Positions 45,546 to 58,266 of a DNA stretch of 64,000 nucleotides are shown here, one piece after another. This DNA comes from Pyrus communis (lineage: Eukaryota > Streptophyta > Magnoliopsida > Rosales > Rosaceae). Both the position numbers and the translations under genes were made by a program. Position 1 is the stretch's first letter, and every line of letters starts with the position of its first letter. The stretch is from positions 5,681,043 to 5,745,042 of the forward strand of contig NC_084817.1 in the NCBI RefSeq assembly GCF_963583255.1, read 5' to 3'. The notes below the pieces were generated by a model. That model was not told the DNA's origin, did no database searches, and was given only the letters and a program-made list of their open reading frames with translations.

Positions 45546-48515
45546 TATGGTGGCTTCCTCAAATATATGGGCAGCTTTTTTTTTTTTTTTTTTTTAATTG
45601 ATTAGGATTATACAGTGCGTCAAGAAACCTATTAGATTATACAAGTAAACAAGAAATTAGCAAAATTGACCAAGCTGGTTAGCATTAAACATATGTTGGT
45701 TAACACTAAACATATGTTACAACAAGATGTTTGTAAACAAATAACACGTTGTATAGAGCCATCCACAAGCCCTGTCCATACGTTTAGGTCGGAGTGTCAG
45801 TGATTGCTCAAAACTTAGATTTATTATCATCCCCGATTAGAGAAGACGATGCAAGTTGTAACTTAGTTGGATTATCAAATTTGGTGGACGTAGAAAGAAC
45901 CATTAACTTTCACCTCACTGGGGATTAGAAATTAAAAAAAAAAAAAATACTAATTAGGTAGATATATCTTTATCCCATCTAAAAATTGGAGACAAATAAT
46001 TAAGTTTGGTTTCTTCTTGTGACAAATCAAATTTATTTTTTATTTAAGATTATATACACATTATATATGTCAAAATATGAGTTTTGTTCTTGGCCTTCCA
46101 AAAATAGAGATTATTCCCTCGCTTTTATGGTAAGACCATGAGAGAGAGCTCAGTTTACAAAATGAAGCATGCCTATTTCTCCTATCACTGTCTGAAAAAT
46201 AAAAAGAAGGAAGAATTTGCACTTGGACTTTTAATTTTCTGAAAAAACATGGAATGACAATTTTGTTTGGCTTAACCTAAATATCAACGAACGAACCAAT
46301 GGGTTGTCACATATATGGATGGTTCACTAAGGTCCCAATACATATTTGTCACAGCATGCAGGTGTGAGGTGTGCATGCAACTACCTATGAATGATAGGAC
46401 ACAATAGGACAGGTGCTTTATATTATACCCTATCTATAATAATATACAAAACAACAACTTGTACAATATTGCTCAAATTTTGAGTGTTCAAACTTAATCC
46501 TTCACATTGCTAGTGGGTCGGTCGGGTTCGGGAGGAGCCACGTGCGACAACAATCGTGGTAACTAAATTTCATTGAAAACAATCCAAAGCAACTTGGGTC
46601 TTTAAAATCTTTGAGTATAGTTGGAGCTGATAAAATTTAGATTTTGAAAGAGACGGAACAGGCAGCTTGAAACAGAAATGGCAAAGTCCGGTGGGCTACA
46701 CTGAAGGAGCATGGATCTTCTAGAACAAAGAAAGAAAGAAAAAGATAACACAGCAATGAAGTTTTGGATTTATACATGCACACTATTGTGTTTGTGCCTT
46801 GTCACCCGATGAATCGGCAAGTATTCTCAACTCTTCGGCTCTTCGTTGAGGCATGTTCCAACAGCCAGAGAGGTCGGCAAATGGGAGAACAAGCCCACAA
46901 CTAATATGATTTATTCCTCACCATCCAATTCCATGCACTACTACGTTGAAATGAAATCCGCACAATTTGGAGGGTGTATAACAAGCTTAACTTACTTGAA
47001 GTTTGTTGGTGTTAGTTTAGCTTGATACTAGAAGCCATGGTGTATGAGTCGTAGATCGGAGGAGTACTAAGAACCGAGGGTTTAACAGTAGGTGGTCTGC
47101 TGCTAGTGTGCAAGTCCTACAGGAGAACTGTTACTAGTAAACTATATATAGTCTGAAAGTACGTAGGTGGTCTGCTACTAATTGCAATGAAGCATTTTGA
47201 GTTACAACCCCACATATAGAGGTTTGTTAGAATGTTCATGAGTTTTCAGTGGCTCAGGACGAAAACCTACAAAATGTGGCCTCTTTGACTTTATCTTCAC
47301 ATAAAAAAAAAACAGTTTTTATTTCTCATGTGTGAATCTTTGGCTCAACATAGCTTCACTAAGTGGTGTCTGTAGTTAGGTCATTAAAAGAAAAAAGAAA
47401 GGGTTGTGCAATCTAAACACCAATTTTTTCCTCTCACAAACCCCTTCCAATTTCTGGTCATAGGATTGAATATATTGAATAACATCAATGGACAAAAATT
47501 CACAGAAGTGTGTGAGATGTAAAAAGATATGTGCGAATAGCACTATCCAATAAAAAGGGCTTTAACAAATGAGCTCTGCATAGAATAAAATTTTGGGGCC
47601 CCTTTGGTGTTGGAGCCATGGGCGGTTGCACCTGGAGGCTTAGTTCAGGAATAACCATGTTCAATGTATTGGACCTTAGAATATGAGTGCATACTTGGAC
47701 TATGGTCGGGCTCGTGACACAACAATCGATATTAATTAGAGCCTGCTTTGAAATTGTAATTATTGGGTTTGCCATGTACACGCGAAGGCAACTCAAGCAA
47801 ATAGCCGTACCAATGAAAAAAGGCGGATTAGAGCATGGCTCTGTTACACGGCTTCACCATGTACACTCAGGCGCAACTAAACAACTTCCTAAACCGATAA
47901 AGAAAGTTGGAGCATGCTAGTAGAGCAAGAGCTGGTGGAGCAGAGCTTAAGGAAAATCCCAGGGGCAGTAAGACTAACTAACTGGAGCAAGGGACCATGT
48001 CATTCCTAAAGAAAGTGCGAGTGCTGTAGTACACGGGCTATCTTGGCTTGAATCTTGCTAAGTTGGAGATTGTTAGTAGTATGACTCAACAATGATCTAC
48101 CGATTAAAAGTAGGTAATCCATTACTATCTGCATCGAGACTTGTAAGTTTAAACCTGGCGCCAAGAGGTCCATTGACCTAAATAGTTAAAGACGGGGATA
48201 CAATGAATGCATGCTTGGACTTAGTAATGGGCTCAATACAACAAATTTAAACATTCTCATTTGAAACGACGATCGATGGGGTTTGCCCCTTAGTTTTCTT
48301 CTTTCATGTGAAGCCCAAGTTCTATTGTCCAATTCGTCTGCGCAGGTTTCAATGTGCGTTACTCTGTTTGGGCTTTGGATTCTATCAACCTGAGGCTAAT
48401 CACGACACCATTCTATCGACCAAATTTGTTGCCAAAGTTTGGTGCTTTATCCGTGAATGTCAATATTTACGTGGGCTTTAATTCAATTCCTCATGGCTCG
48501 ATCTTTTAGGACATT
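45546..48515. other. Intergenic, nothing firmly recognised
   Basis: No gene is supported. Around 47690-48290 two loosely similar blocks (GCAT(A/G)CTTGGACT..., then GGGTTTGCC) suggest an old dispersed repeat, but the class is unknown. Confidence 0.3.
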
Positions 48516-49132
48516 TTGGATGGGCACGGTTCGATCTAATTTAGTTTGACACAAAATACATCTAATAGTTCGCTTTGGTTTGGTTTTGCTTAATACTATT
48601 ATTAAGACCAAACCAAACCAAAGTAGTTTGGCCGGTTTAAGCTTATTCCAACACATCAATAAAAATGTCATACATTTGTAGGCTTTTAACTTTTTAAATG
48701 TCCATGCATCTCATACATTCCAATTCGACCAATAGGTTTAGTTTTTGAAAACATGAAAATGTCATCAAGCAAGACTAGTTTCAACTAAACAAAATCTCAT
48801 GCTAGCTAACAAATTATTAGTTACAATTGTGTAAGCATAAAATACAAACAAATCTCTTACTTGTTAATAAACTTATGTTATGTTGGCACTAATAATATGT
48901 GTATGGTAAGACCTCAAATAACTTATAATATGTGTAAAATAAATAATTAAAAGATATATGATATGTTCAATTTGGCTTTGGTCAGATTCAAAAGTATTAA
49001 AACCGAATCAAACCAAAATAAATTGGTTCGCTTTGATTTTTAAATTGCTTGACTTTTTTCTTAGTCAAAATCAAATTAAATTGACCAGAAAAGTTCTGAT
49101 CGATCAATTTGGTCGGTTTGACGCCCCCTCTA
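48516..49132. mobile_element. Possible hAT-like element E
   Basis: The left edge TTGGATGGGCACGGTTCG and the reverse complement of the right edge, TAGAGGGGGCGTCAAACCG, are loosely inverted. Subterminal DNA is rich in GGTTTGG/CCAAACC motifs, like elements A-D. No 8-bp TSD was found. Confidence 0.4.
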
Positions 49133-49378
49133 TTTTTTTGCTTTTTTATCTTTTGCTAATCGTTGGACAAATTCAGTGTCTGATCCCAAAAATTTGAATA
49201 AGTGACAAATACGGAATATCTCATGATCATATGGTTTTCACAAAAATACAGAACTACATCTACATCTCTTTTGTTGTTAATCACGTTAACTATAACATGC
49301 TTTAGAACCTACGTGAGACTGAGATGAAAACGCTTTATGACAATTAAAAGTAATTTCGTCCACATTTACTCAAAAAAC

Positions 49379-49578
49379 NNNNNNNNNNNNNNNNNNNNNN
49401 NNNNNNNNNNNNNNNNNNNNNNNNNNNNNNNNNNNNNNNNNNNNNNNNNNNNNNNNNNNNNNNNNNNNNNNNNNNNNNNNNNNNNNNNNNNNNNNNNNNN
49501 NNNNNNNNNNNNNNNNNNNNNNNNNNNNNNNNNNNNNNNNNNNNNNNNNNNNNNNNNNNNNNNNNNNNNNNNNNNNNN
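49379..49578. other. Assembly gap (200 N)
   Basis: A run of exactly 200 N. Frames crossing it are meaningless, and the true gap size may differ from 200. Confidence 1.
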
Positions 49579-50376
49579 AAGAGGATAAACACTCTATCAT
49601 AGATTGACCAACTGATCTAACACGCATTTTTCAGATTAATTATTTCAATTCAAATGCTTGTTGGGAAATTTGAAACCCATAAAATGAAACAGAAAATTAC
49701 CTAAACCGAGAGCAATATTGGACCACAACACTATCATAAATCATCATGTCATATGGACCACCTTGTACGGTCGATGGCATTGGGCGCATGGTTTGGGCAA
49801 GAAATAATGGAGTTTGTTTTATTTTGCATATCTTCCATTAAAACAACAAATTAAGAACAACCATAGCCAAAGGCAGAGCAGGATTGCAGAGCTGTCTTCA
49901 CTCCCTCCCTCTGGACTATATAAAATTGTACGTTTGGCATTTCATGAGATAGTGACTTGTTAAGGAGCCAGCCCAGCAAAGGCCATTGGATACCAATCCT
50001 GCGGTTTGTGTCGTATCCAACTGGCTATCTACTGCTTCTGCTACAACTGCAAGACTGCAACAAAACCAGGGATAAAGATCGATGGCAAATTTAAACCGTC
50101 CGGTTGGATATACTTGGGAGGGATAAAACATAGAATCAGGACACCATTAACCGCTCACGAGTCGAATGTGCATTCTTCTTCTAAATTCATCTGCAAAATA
50201 TTCATGGATTTCAATGTCCAATGTCTCGTCTCTCATATCTGTAATAATTTATGGAACAATGGGTCCACTGCTTGCATGCACTTTCGAATCTAGATTAGGG
50301 TTCTAGTGGCGGTATGATGACTGAAACAGTTCATTTTCAAGAACATTAATTTAAAATATAGAAATTTTAAGTTGAT
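49579..50376. other. Intergenic, nothing recognised
   Basis: A moderately GC-richer stretch at 49900-50130 has short open frames on both strands but no domain or splice pattern I can support. Confidence 0.35.
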
Positions 50377-50384
50377 AGTGTGCG

Positions 50385-51406
50385 TAGGGCTGGAAAAAAA
50401 TCCCAAAAATCCCAAACCAAACCGAAAAAATCCCGATCCCAAACCAAAAAAATCTCAAACCAAAATTCCCGAAAATTTCGGTATGTCATCCCGAACCAAA
50501 CCGAAATTTTCGGTATGGGATTCGGGATTACATCTCCATTTTTTCGGTATTCCCATACCGAATAGAAATAAATATTATATATATATATTATTTTTTAATT
50601 ATAAGAGAATTATTTTTTAATTAATGGTATTGGTAGCCACTAGTGTGATTAATCTTTGTCTCAACTAAATAACTAATGTTTGTTTGTTCAATTTGTTTGT
50701 TTCTATATTCCAGTTGTCTCAACTAATGTGATTAATCTTTGGATATTAGTTTCCTGCATACCTAGCCACTAGTGTGATTAATCTTTGGATATTAGTTTCC
50801 TGCATACCTAGCCACTAGTGTGATTAATATGTGGATATTAGTTTCCTGCATACCTAGGCAAATCAAGGAAACAAAGGAGCAAAGACCATTATGCATGCAT
50901 GAACATATCAGTATACATATATTGTATATATATACACGGACAAGGTGGGTACAGGGCATGCAATTAGTTGAGCTCAATTTTTTTTCTTTTGTTTTCGAGT
51001 ACACAATATAGTTGTTCTTTCAGACATGGGCGCCGTCAAAATTTTCATTTAATTACAACTATGTGGAGGAGGAATCAAAGTTGGAATGTGGGGTGAGATG
51101 GCATTAGCCCAAAAACTTTGTGCACAAATGGGTAGTGGGTAGATTGAAACTTAATTTTAGCCCAAAAACATAATATGTCAAATTTTAGCCCAAAAACATA
51201 ATATGTCAAATTTTAGTCCAAAAGCCCAAAAACATTTCGGGATTCCCGATTTGTCCCGAAATCCCGAAATTATTTCGGGATTCCCGAAAATTGGGATTCC
51301 CGAAAATTTGGTTTGGGATTGGTATTGAATTTGGGATTCCCAAAAATTTCGGTTTGGGAATCGGGACAAGGGTTTCGGTATGGGATCCCATACCGAACCA
51401 CCCCTA
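50385..51406. mobile_element. Non-autonomous hAT element D, exact 8-bp TSD
   Basis: The exact 8-bp TSD AGTGTGCG lies at 50377-50384 and 51407-51414. The element starts TAGGGCTGGAAAAAAATCCC and ends CCGAACCACCCCTA. Subterminal zones are arrays of TCCCGAAA/TTTCGGGA motifs (50395-50565 and 51230-51395). The interior has a 46-bp tandem repeat (50728-50865) and a 28-bp one (51155-51210). No transposase frame is present. Confidence 0.9.
50728..50865 (+). repeat. 46-bp tandem repeat, three copies
   Basis: GTGATTAATCTTTGG starts at 50728 and 50774, and a variant (GTGATTAATATGTGG) at 50820, exactly 46 bp apart. Each unit continues ATATTAGTTTCCTGCATACC. A decayed partial copy precedes it near 50645. 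Confidence 0.9.
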
Positions 51407-51414
51407 AGTGTGCG

Positions 51415-53350
51415 TGCATTGGATAGTTGACCATGCACACATAATTTGCACTTTCATCAATAATTGAAAGTTATGTACGCATAAATATGAGATTATTAAT
51501 AATAAAATTTTTACAATAATGTTGTTCGTATCACATTCTTAAGAACCTTTTGTGGCAATAAATGGTGGTAAGAGATTGATCAATAACATTTATAAAATTC
51601 TTAATCATTAACTATTTGATTAATATTGTGATAATCCAATGTTTAATCGAAATATTGCATTTTAATTGATTTCAAATTTGGTTGAATTTTGTCATAGATA
51701 ATCTTCAACAAAATACGTGACTCATATAGTTAACCTCAACAGACGTGCTTGGTTTAGTAGGTAGAGAATCATAGATCATGCTGGATAATAAGCATCGAAG
51801 GTATTGGTGTGATTAAAGTGTCTCATTGTTGATTGGAAAGGAGAAGGTAGTAACTACACAAGAGAACATAACTGGCATTCCTCATTAATAAGTAGTGTGT
51901 TGGTGGAGTGTGATTGAATTTGTCGCATTTTTTTCTCACAGCCCTCAAGTAATGGTAGTGCTCATTACATTATTTATGATCTTTGAATGAGTTTAAATTT
52001 TGAGATTTGTATTTAACCACTACACATTTTCGACACAAATCTAGAAATTTAAATTCATCTAATGGTGTTTTTTTCTTTTCTTTTTTTTTTGAATGAAATC
52101 TAACGGTATTAAATAGAGTGGTGAATATCGCCACCACTTGAGGGTGGTGAGCAAAAATATTCCCTCTAAAACTGTCTCTTGGGATTAATTCTAACCCAAT
52201 TATACTTTACGACGCGTTTGTGTTATTAGTGTTTTGAATCAAGGACAATGTTTTCACCGTTTCCATAATTCTAAACATAATTGAGGGTCTCCAATCTCCA
52301 TAGTTATAATTCAGTATCCACTCAGAAAATAATTAGTCCTCACATTGAATGCCAATCGAATAATTACACGATCATAGGAACTGATTGAAATTGCTAGCCC
52401 TTTGGTTGATCTCAACAACTGTTCTCCAAATGATTCGCAACCTAATGAACCTGCATGCATGGCAAAATTAATTAGCATGAACAATATAGAACAATAAAAA
52501 ACGTTTTAAATATTCATCATTAAATTTTACAACCTAATTTGATATGATTGTTGGATCATGTTTATACGGTACGTACGCAATCTTTTCTTTTGTGTTTAGA
52601 ATTATTGTTTACGTGACTTTCCATTTTATGAGACGTACGTATCATATTATAGGGTAAGTACTTATCAAGTTCTTGGAGTTCGCCTTTGTTGGAATTGAAC
52701 TCTAAAGCTCAATTCTAATTGATTTACATAGTTGTGATCGAGATAAATAAGAGTTTGGGTTGTATATGGTTAGCTATTTTTTGTGCCACAAGTAATATTG
52801 ATGACTGGTTTTAATTACTAAGGCCGTAAGGGATTCTTGTAAGGAAAGTAATCCTATGGACTTTAGTATTCTAGTTATAGGCTCATTAGGGTTTCTTGAA
52901 TCCGTTGGTGGGTAGGATTGAGCATTGGATAAGGAAGAGGTTCCCATGCCTGCTATTATAATCACAAACCCTAGAACTCCCCATCAGTTCGTGACCAAGG
53001 AGCAGAGATCCATAGAAGAACCTTCACCTACCCTATCCTCGTGTACGTGTTCCCTTATGGTGTTTTAATAAGCATGAAAAAAATGTTACATATATAGTAT
53101 TTACTGAGTATGCATGCAACAATATACCATATGTAAATTGAATCTCGATAAAGTATAATGTTGCATGTAGTATATTTACTAATTGCGTACTTAACAAAGT
53201 AAACATATATACGAGGAGCTTGCAAATTGTTAATCTGGATGTTGAATATCTGATTAAGGGAAAAGAAAAGAAAAGGGTGAACTTTGAAGAGTTCAAAGAT
53301 GGCATGCAGCAGCATCGGCCATAAAAGAAGCGATGTTATACCTCTGGAAC

Positions 53351-53352
<2 letters not shown>
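51415..53352. other. Intergenic, nothing recognised
   Basis: No supported gene or element. Confidence 0.35.

Positions 53353-53402
<50 letters not shown>
53353..53402. repeat. (TC)n microsatellite, about 50 bp
   Basis: An uninterrupted TC/CT dinucleotide run of about 25 units, likely length-polymorphic. Confidence 0.97.
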
Positions 53403-53404
<2 letters not shown>

Positions 53405-55549
53405 ACATTTATCAACAATTCATATCTTATCATTGTCTTTCTTCCTTTTTCTTTTTTAGGTTGAAATACGCTACAGTCTTTGCCCTAAAAGCAAACCAAA
53501 GTGTAAGGAACAACAAAGACATCTCATACAAAATCAAAAGATATTGTTCCCTGATTTCAGCAATCTCCCACCCCCACCCCACCCCTTCACCTTTTCTTGC
53601 TTTTTCTACCCAAGTTCTTTTGGTTATGTAAAATTATTTCTTTTTAATCTTCTTCTAAGTGATAATCCCTCCCCTTTATGTTGATAATCCGGCTTAATTC
53701 TCCACTTTCTTTTTTGGTTCCTCTTTCCCATAATTCCCACCTTTCATGCACTACACTTGCACATCTCTCAATGTCAAAGATTTTTCAGTATAACTGGAAT
53801 AAGACTATACATCACATGTCATTATACAACTTAAAGAAAGTTTTTTTTTTTCCCCTAAGTGTTCCTCCAATTACATAATAGCATGTGACATATCATCCTA
53901 TGTTCCAATCACACTAAAAAAATCTATTCTTCTACAACATTCATTTAAAATTTTGTATCTTTCATATTTTATAATACTCCGACAATCGCGGTGCATGAGC
54001 AAATCAACAGATTTAATTATTCAATTGTGCCTAAGCAAAGCTTAAACACTAAGCATGCAATTTTTCTCAAAAGGGAGAAGTAAGTAGAAAGCACATGCAG
54101 TGCTTATTGTGAGTATGAGTAATGCTAAGGTGACTAAATTTACAAATTAAATTATGTGTCACCAATAAGAATAAACACGCTTATCAACGTTTAAGTAATA
54201 AATCAATCAACTTTCATGTCCTTTAGTTTTCGAAAATCTTTCCGAATTTAGTCTTGCTAACATTACTAGCTTACTATGAGTGTCTTTTGTGCATTATCGA
54301 CAATTAATTAGTGAGATCAATTGGTAAATTCAATTCTTAACTACAAGTGGCAGTAATCTAATGAACAAACACAAGATTAGGATAGAACTTAAAAAAACAT
54401 TAAGTAAGTGGATATTAATATTTAGGTACAACGGTCATATATAAATCTAAGTTAACTAAAGGGTTTGAGGAAAATATATGTATATATATGACCATATTGT
54501 AGATGAAGTACAAAGGTCTTCACTTGTTTGGTGGGGGGTGCTACTACATGTCCCCTTTGTTCTTTGGAAATATTGAAGGATCCCTCATAGGGCAATGTTT
54601 GACATTTCTTTTGATTATCAGAAAGCGTTTCTAACAGTATTTGACATAAATAACTACAATTGTTACTAAACAATAAAAACACACCATCGTGTTTTAAGAA
54701 ATTACACAGATCATCAAGCACTTCGAACTACATTTCTAGAAAGCATTTGTTTTGCTAGCTAGTAAAAACTTTCTTGTGCTTCTATTAAGAGCGCTCGGAG
54801 CAAAAGTTTACACAAAAGAGTTTTACACGTAGGCATTTTCATACGAGCACTTAGTCCCTATGCGCTTTAAAGTAATTATATCAAGATTGAAGCTAAAATA
54901 TAGCATAAATGCTAAATAGGCAACAAAACTAGTCAATAGGTGTGCATTGAAACACGATGTGGACGGCGTATCTGCAGATTTGGGTGGTTTACAACTGTTG
55001 GTCTTTGTTCCAGTCGTTAGGGCAAAATTTCAAACCCCAAGTCATACAAGATTTTAGCTCATCCATCGAGGTCAAACCTTATTTAGAACACCAAAAATAC
55101 TATTGGCCGACAACATGTTTAACTAGGAATTGGATCCGGGACATTAATGTTTAGAACCTAAAAATCAATTCATTTGAGTCGCTTATTGGTGTGTATAAAA
55201 AATCAAGGCCATTGATTTTATGTGATAAATCATACAAGTAAGTTAATAAAGACCGTTGAATTGAATTTGTACGGCCCAGATGAATTGATTCATAAACTTC
55301 AAACACTAAAGTTCGGAAGGGATCCAATTCCCTCTAACTAGATGCATTCAAACGTCAGATTTTTTTAATGTGTAAGAAGCTCGGTCCGATATATCAAATG
55401 TAATAATATGATTGTAAATTTAGAAGAAAAAAAAAACTCCAACCAATTGTATATAACACTCGGTATATCAAACTGTATTTCTAACACTTTGAAAAATTTC
55501 TACATTCAACCCCTCCCTTCCTTTCCCAATCCTCCCTCCTGAATGCTGA

Positions 55550-55551
<2 letters not shown>
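53403..55551. other. Intergenic with one possible MITE
   Basis: No gene is supported. At about 54117-54267, AGTAATGCTAAGGTGACTAA pairs with the reverse complement AGTAATGTTAGCAAGACTAA; this is probably a small MITE related to the one at 10442. Confidence 0.45.

Positions 55552-55591
<40 letters not shown>
55552..55591. repeat. (TA)n microsatellite, about 40 bp
   Basis: An uninterrupted TA run of ~20 units, ~450 bp downstream of the cyclin gene's stop codon. Confidence 0.97.
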
Positions 55592-55594
<3 letters not shown>

Positions 55595-56042
55595 ACAATT
55601 TCAGGGATTTTTAACAACATAATATTTAAACAAATTAAGAATGATGAGCAATTATAAACAATGTAGAGCTAGCCACATAAGTATTATTGTTTTGTTTTTT
55701 GTTTTTTACCTTGAAAAAGGCCATGCAAGAGAGTAAAAGGAGAGATACATAATTATTACTGCCCTACAGCTGCTGCAAGTACTCTCTTCATTGCTATGTT
55801 CTTAAAAACTTTCCTCCGGATAAAATGTCAACCATCTCCGTTTCCAAATCCCATACATCCACCTTTCCACAAGGATCGGATCGTTTGGATTGCACTGGAT
55901 TGGATTGGATTGGGAAAATTAGGATGAACACCCAGAGATGGTAGGCCATTTAACAAATCCACATAAGAAAAGTATTATTAGACATAGAAAAAGACTATTT
56001 TTTTGGGTCCTTAAAGAAAAAAAATTGGAACCAATTGCGGAA

Positions 56043-57520
56043 CTAGCGAGGGATGATGCCGAGGATATCTGCATTACGGTTGTGGTCGGGATTCCTCTTC
56101 TTCGACAGAGGCTCCGGCGAGGATGAGACCGATGATCCAATGGCCCACGAATCATTCGAGCTATCAGAGCTAAATGACACATCCATCACTCCATTGGGAC
56201 TGCATGGAACTGAACCAAACTTACGCTTGTTGGATTGTTTGCCACTGCCATTGCCTCCGGAAGATGTTAATTCGGAGATGAGCTTCGAGCATTCATCCAC
56301 TTTGTCCTGTTTAAAATTCAATTGAAATCTGACTTCAATAAAAGTTTCAAAATTTCGCGTTCGAAATGGAAAAGATTAGTACTTTTCGGAGATTCAAGGT
56401 AATGATTAGCGAACCTTATCGATTCCGAGAATTCCCAGGAGCTGGTTTTGGTATTCCATAAGTAGACACGGTTCTATGTTGTTGACAACATGCAGCATTA
56501 TGGCAGTGGCAACTACAGATGGAAGGAAAGACATGAACCTAGAATCTGCAGTTCACAAAAAAAAGGTTCACAATTCCAACAACATTGTAAGACAAAGCAT
56601 AAAGATCGCAACTTTACTTTGTTTTCGATCATGTTATTACGAAAAACAAATCGAATTAATGAGAGAAGAACAAGATTTGGATACCTGAAATTAGACTCAG
56701 AAGGATGAGCTCACATCTTTTGAGGACTTCCCAGCAGAGATGATTTTTCAGACCGAGTCTTCGGGTGATGTAATCGATGAATGAAATCGGAGTGACAGGA
56801 TTCATCTTCCATTGGAGAGTAGAGAGCACCACAATCTCCATTCGTTTGATTGTTCTTGCTTCAAACACATACTTGCTATCCTCCACCTTAAAAAACACAA
56901 CAAAACCCAACAAATTTCAACAACCAAACACAAACATGGGACAAGATTCAAGAAACCAAAGACAAACATTGTACCAAACAACATACTTGGAAATCCAGCA
57001 AAAGGGGAACTTGGGTCTCCTCAACTTTGGCAGCAAGAGAGATACAAGCCACGGCAGCGAGCTGGGTCATCCACGGCTTCTCAACCTGAAGATGGAGGCT
57101 CGACAAGAACCTGTCGAAGTAATCCGCCGCGAGCACCGCCGTGAGGGCGGAGAAAGAGTAGTGGGAAGCGACTCTCAGCATCCAGTCCACCGCCTCTCTG
57201 CGAGCTCCGGCCAGAGAGGGGCTGATTTGGAGGGGTTTTTGGAGCTCGTTTTGCTCCGATTCTTTGGATAACAGAGAGATTAGCTCCTCATTATCCCAGA
57301 ACAGGTCTTGCTCGACTAAGATTGGAGCTTTTATTGGGTTAAACGAAGAAACGTTGCTGTTAAAGCTGTCTTCTACTAATTCCTCTTCTGGGAAATAATC
57401 CACTGGGCTCACTTGCTCATCCACCAAATGCTCCTCCGAGCAGTACAGAGCGTCAAAAAGGAAAACTGGGTTTTGCTCTTCACTTGATTCTACTAGTTGA
57501 TGATGATGTTTTCGATCCAT
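56043..57520 (-). CDS. CYCD3: D3-type cyclin (CYCD3-like)
   Basis: Four minus-strand exons (57520-56987, 56886-56685, 56545-56415, 56306-56043) encode 376 residues, the usual CYCD3 length. Introns are GT-AG; the second splits the codon for Asp in LISD/SRF. Residues 25-29, LYCSE, form the LxCxE motif that binds retinoblastoma-related protein. The cyclin box spans about 75-200, with REAVDWMLRV, LAADYFDRFL and LAAVACISLAAKVEE, and is followed by the C-terminal cyclin fold (YVFEARTIKRMEI, LSTLQWKMNPVTP). The Ser-rich tail (SFSSDSSNDS, SSVSSSPEP) is PEST-like. D3 cyclins partner CDKA to phosphorylate retinoblastoma-related protein at G1/S, usually under cytokinin and sugar control. The ATG context (AAGATGG) is strong. 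The gene looks intact; its promoter is cut by hAT element C. Confidence 0.95.
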
Positions 57521-57554
57521 CTTCTTCTGAGAAGAAGAGATTTGATTCTGGGTT

Positions 57555-57565
57555 CATTACTTCAT
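57555..57565 (-). promoter_or_regulatory. Upstream ATGs in the cyclin leader
   Basis: On the minus strand, ATG AAG TAA (57565-57557) is a two-codon upstream frame. It overlaps a second ATG (57557-57555) as TAATG. The second frame is out of phase with the cyclin and runs across its start codon before stopping about 25 codons later. Both lie in the predicted transcript and could dampen cyclin translation. Confidence 0.6.
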
Positions 57566-57723
57566 TGAAAAGCCAGAGGCTGAGAGAGTGTGAGCAAGAA
57601 GAAGGAGAAAGAGACGCTCTCTTTCTCTATCTTAATCTCTCTCTAAAGAACTCTTATCTGTCTCTGATTGAAGAGCAGTGGGGGAAGAGGAGGGAAGGGA
57701 CTAACCACAACCCCAAATATGTG

Positions 57724-57730
57724 TTTTATA
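57724..57730 (-). promoter_or_regulatory. TATA box of the cyclin gene
   Basis: ATTATAAAACAC on the minus strand lies 204 bp upstream of the ATG. The leader predicted from it is CT/GA-rich (57585-57690). Confidence 0.6.
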
Positions 57731-57763
57731 ATATGTGGGTTTTTGTTTTTCTACACTGTCACT

Positions 57764-58233
57764 TAGGGGTGGGTTCAAAAAACCGAAAACCGAAAAAAAC
57801 CGAAAACCGAACCGGACCGAGACCGAAAAAAACCGAACCGAAAAAAAAACCGAACCGAAATTGTCAAACCGAACCGAACCGAATCTGACCGGTTCGGTTT
57901 CGGTTTTTGAGGCTCGGAAACCGAACCGAACCGAACCGAACCGATATATATATATATATAATTTTTTTGAATATTTATAAATATTTTAGTCATACAATCA
58001 TAACAAAACAGAACCTGTTGCCAAGTTGGTTTCAGTGAAACTTTACAAGCATGGAGGCATGGGTTCGAACCCTCATGCCTCCAGGATTTGTGAGATTTTT
58101 TTTAATTTTTTAATCTTTTTAACAAAACAACCCTAACCCTCCTCCTCCTTATTTTTCATTCCGCCTAGCCTATTAATATGAATGTGAACTTTTATATTTC
58201 CTTTTTTTTTTTAATAATTTTGGAGGGAGAAAG

Positions 58234-58266
<33 letters not shown>

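Noticed and set aside
44964..45605. Repeated 78- and 95-codon frames
   Set aside because: They read through Cassandra LTRs, which are non-coding and 5S-like.
49337..49627. Open frames across 49379-49578
   Set aside because: They exist only because the N gap contains no stop codons.
58015..58082. Candidate tRNA gene
   Set aside because: The B box is good, but the A box is weak and no cloverleaf with a sensible anticodon arm could be drawn. Treated as tRNA-like DNA in a transposon.
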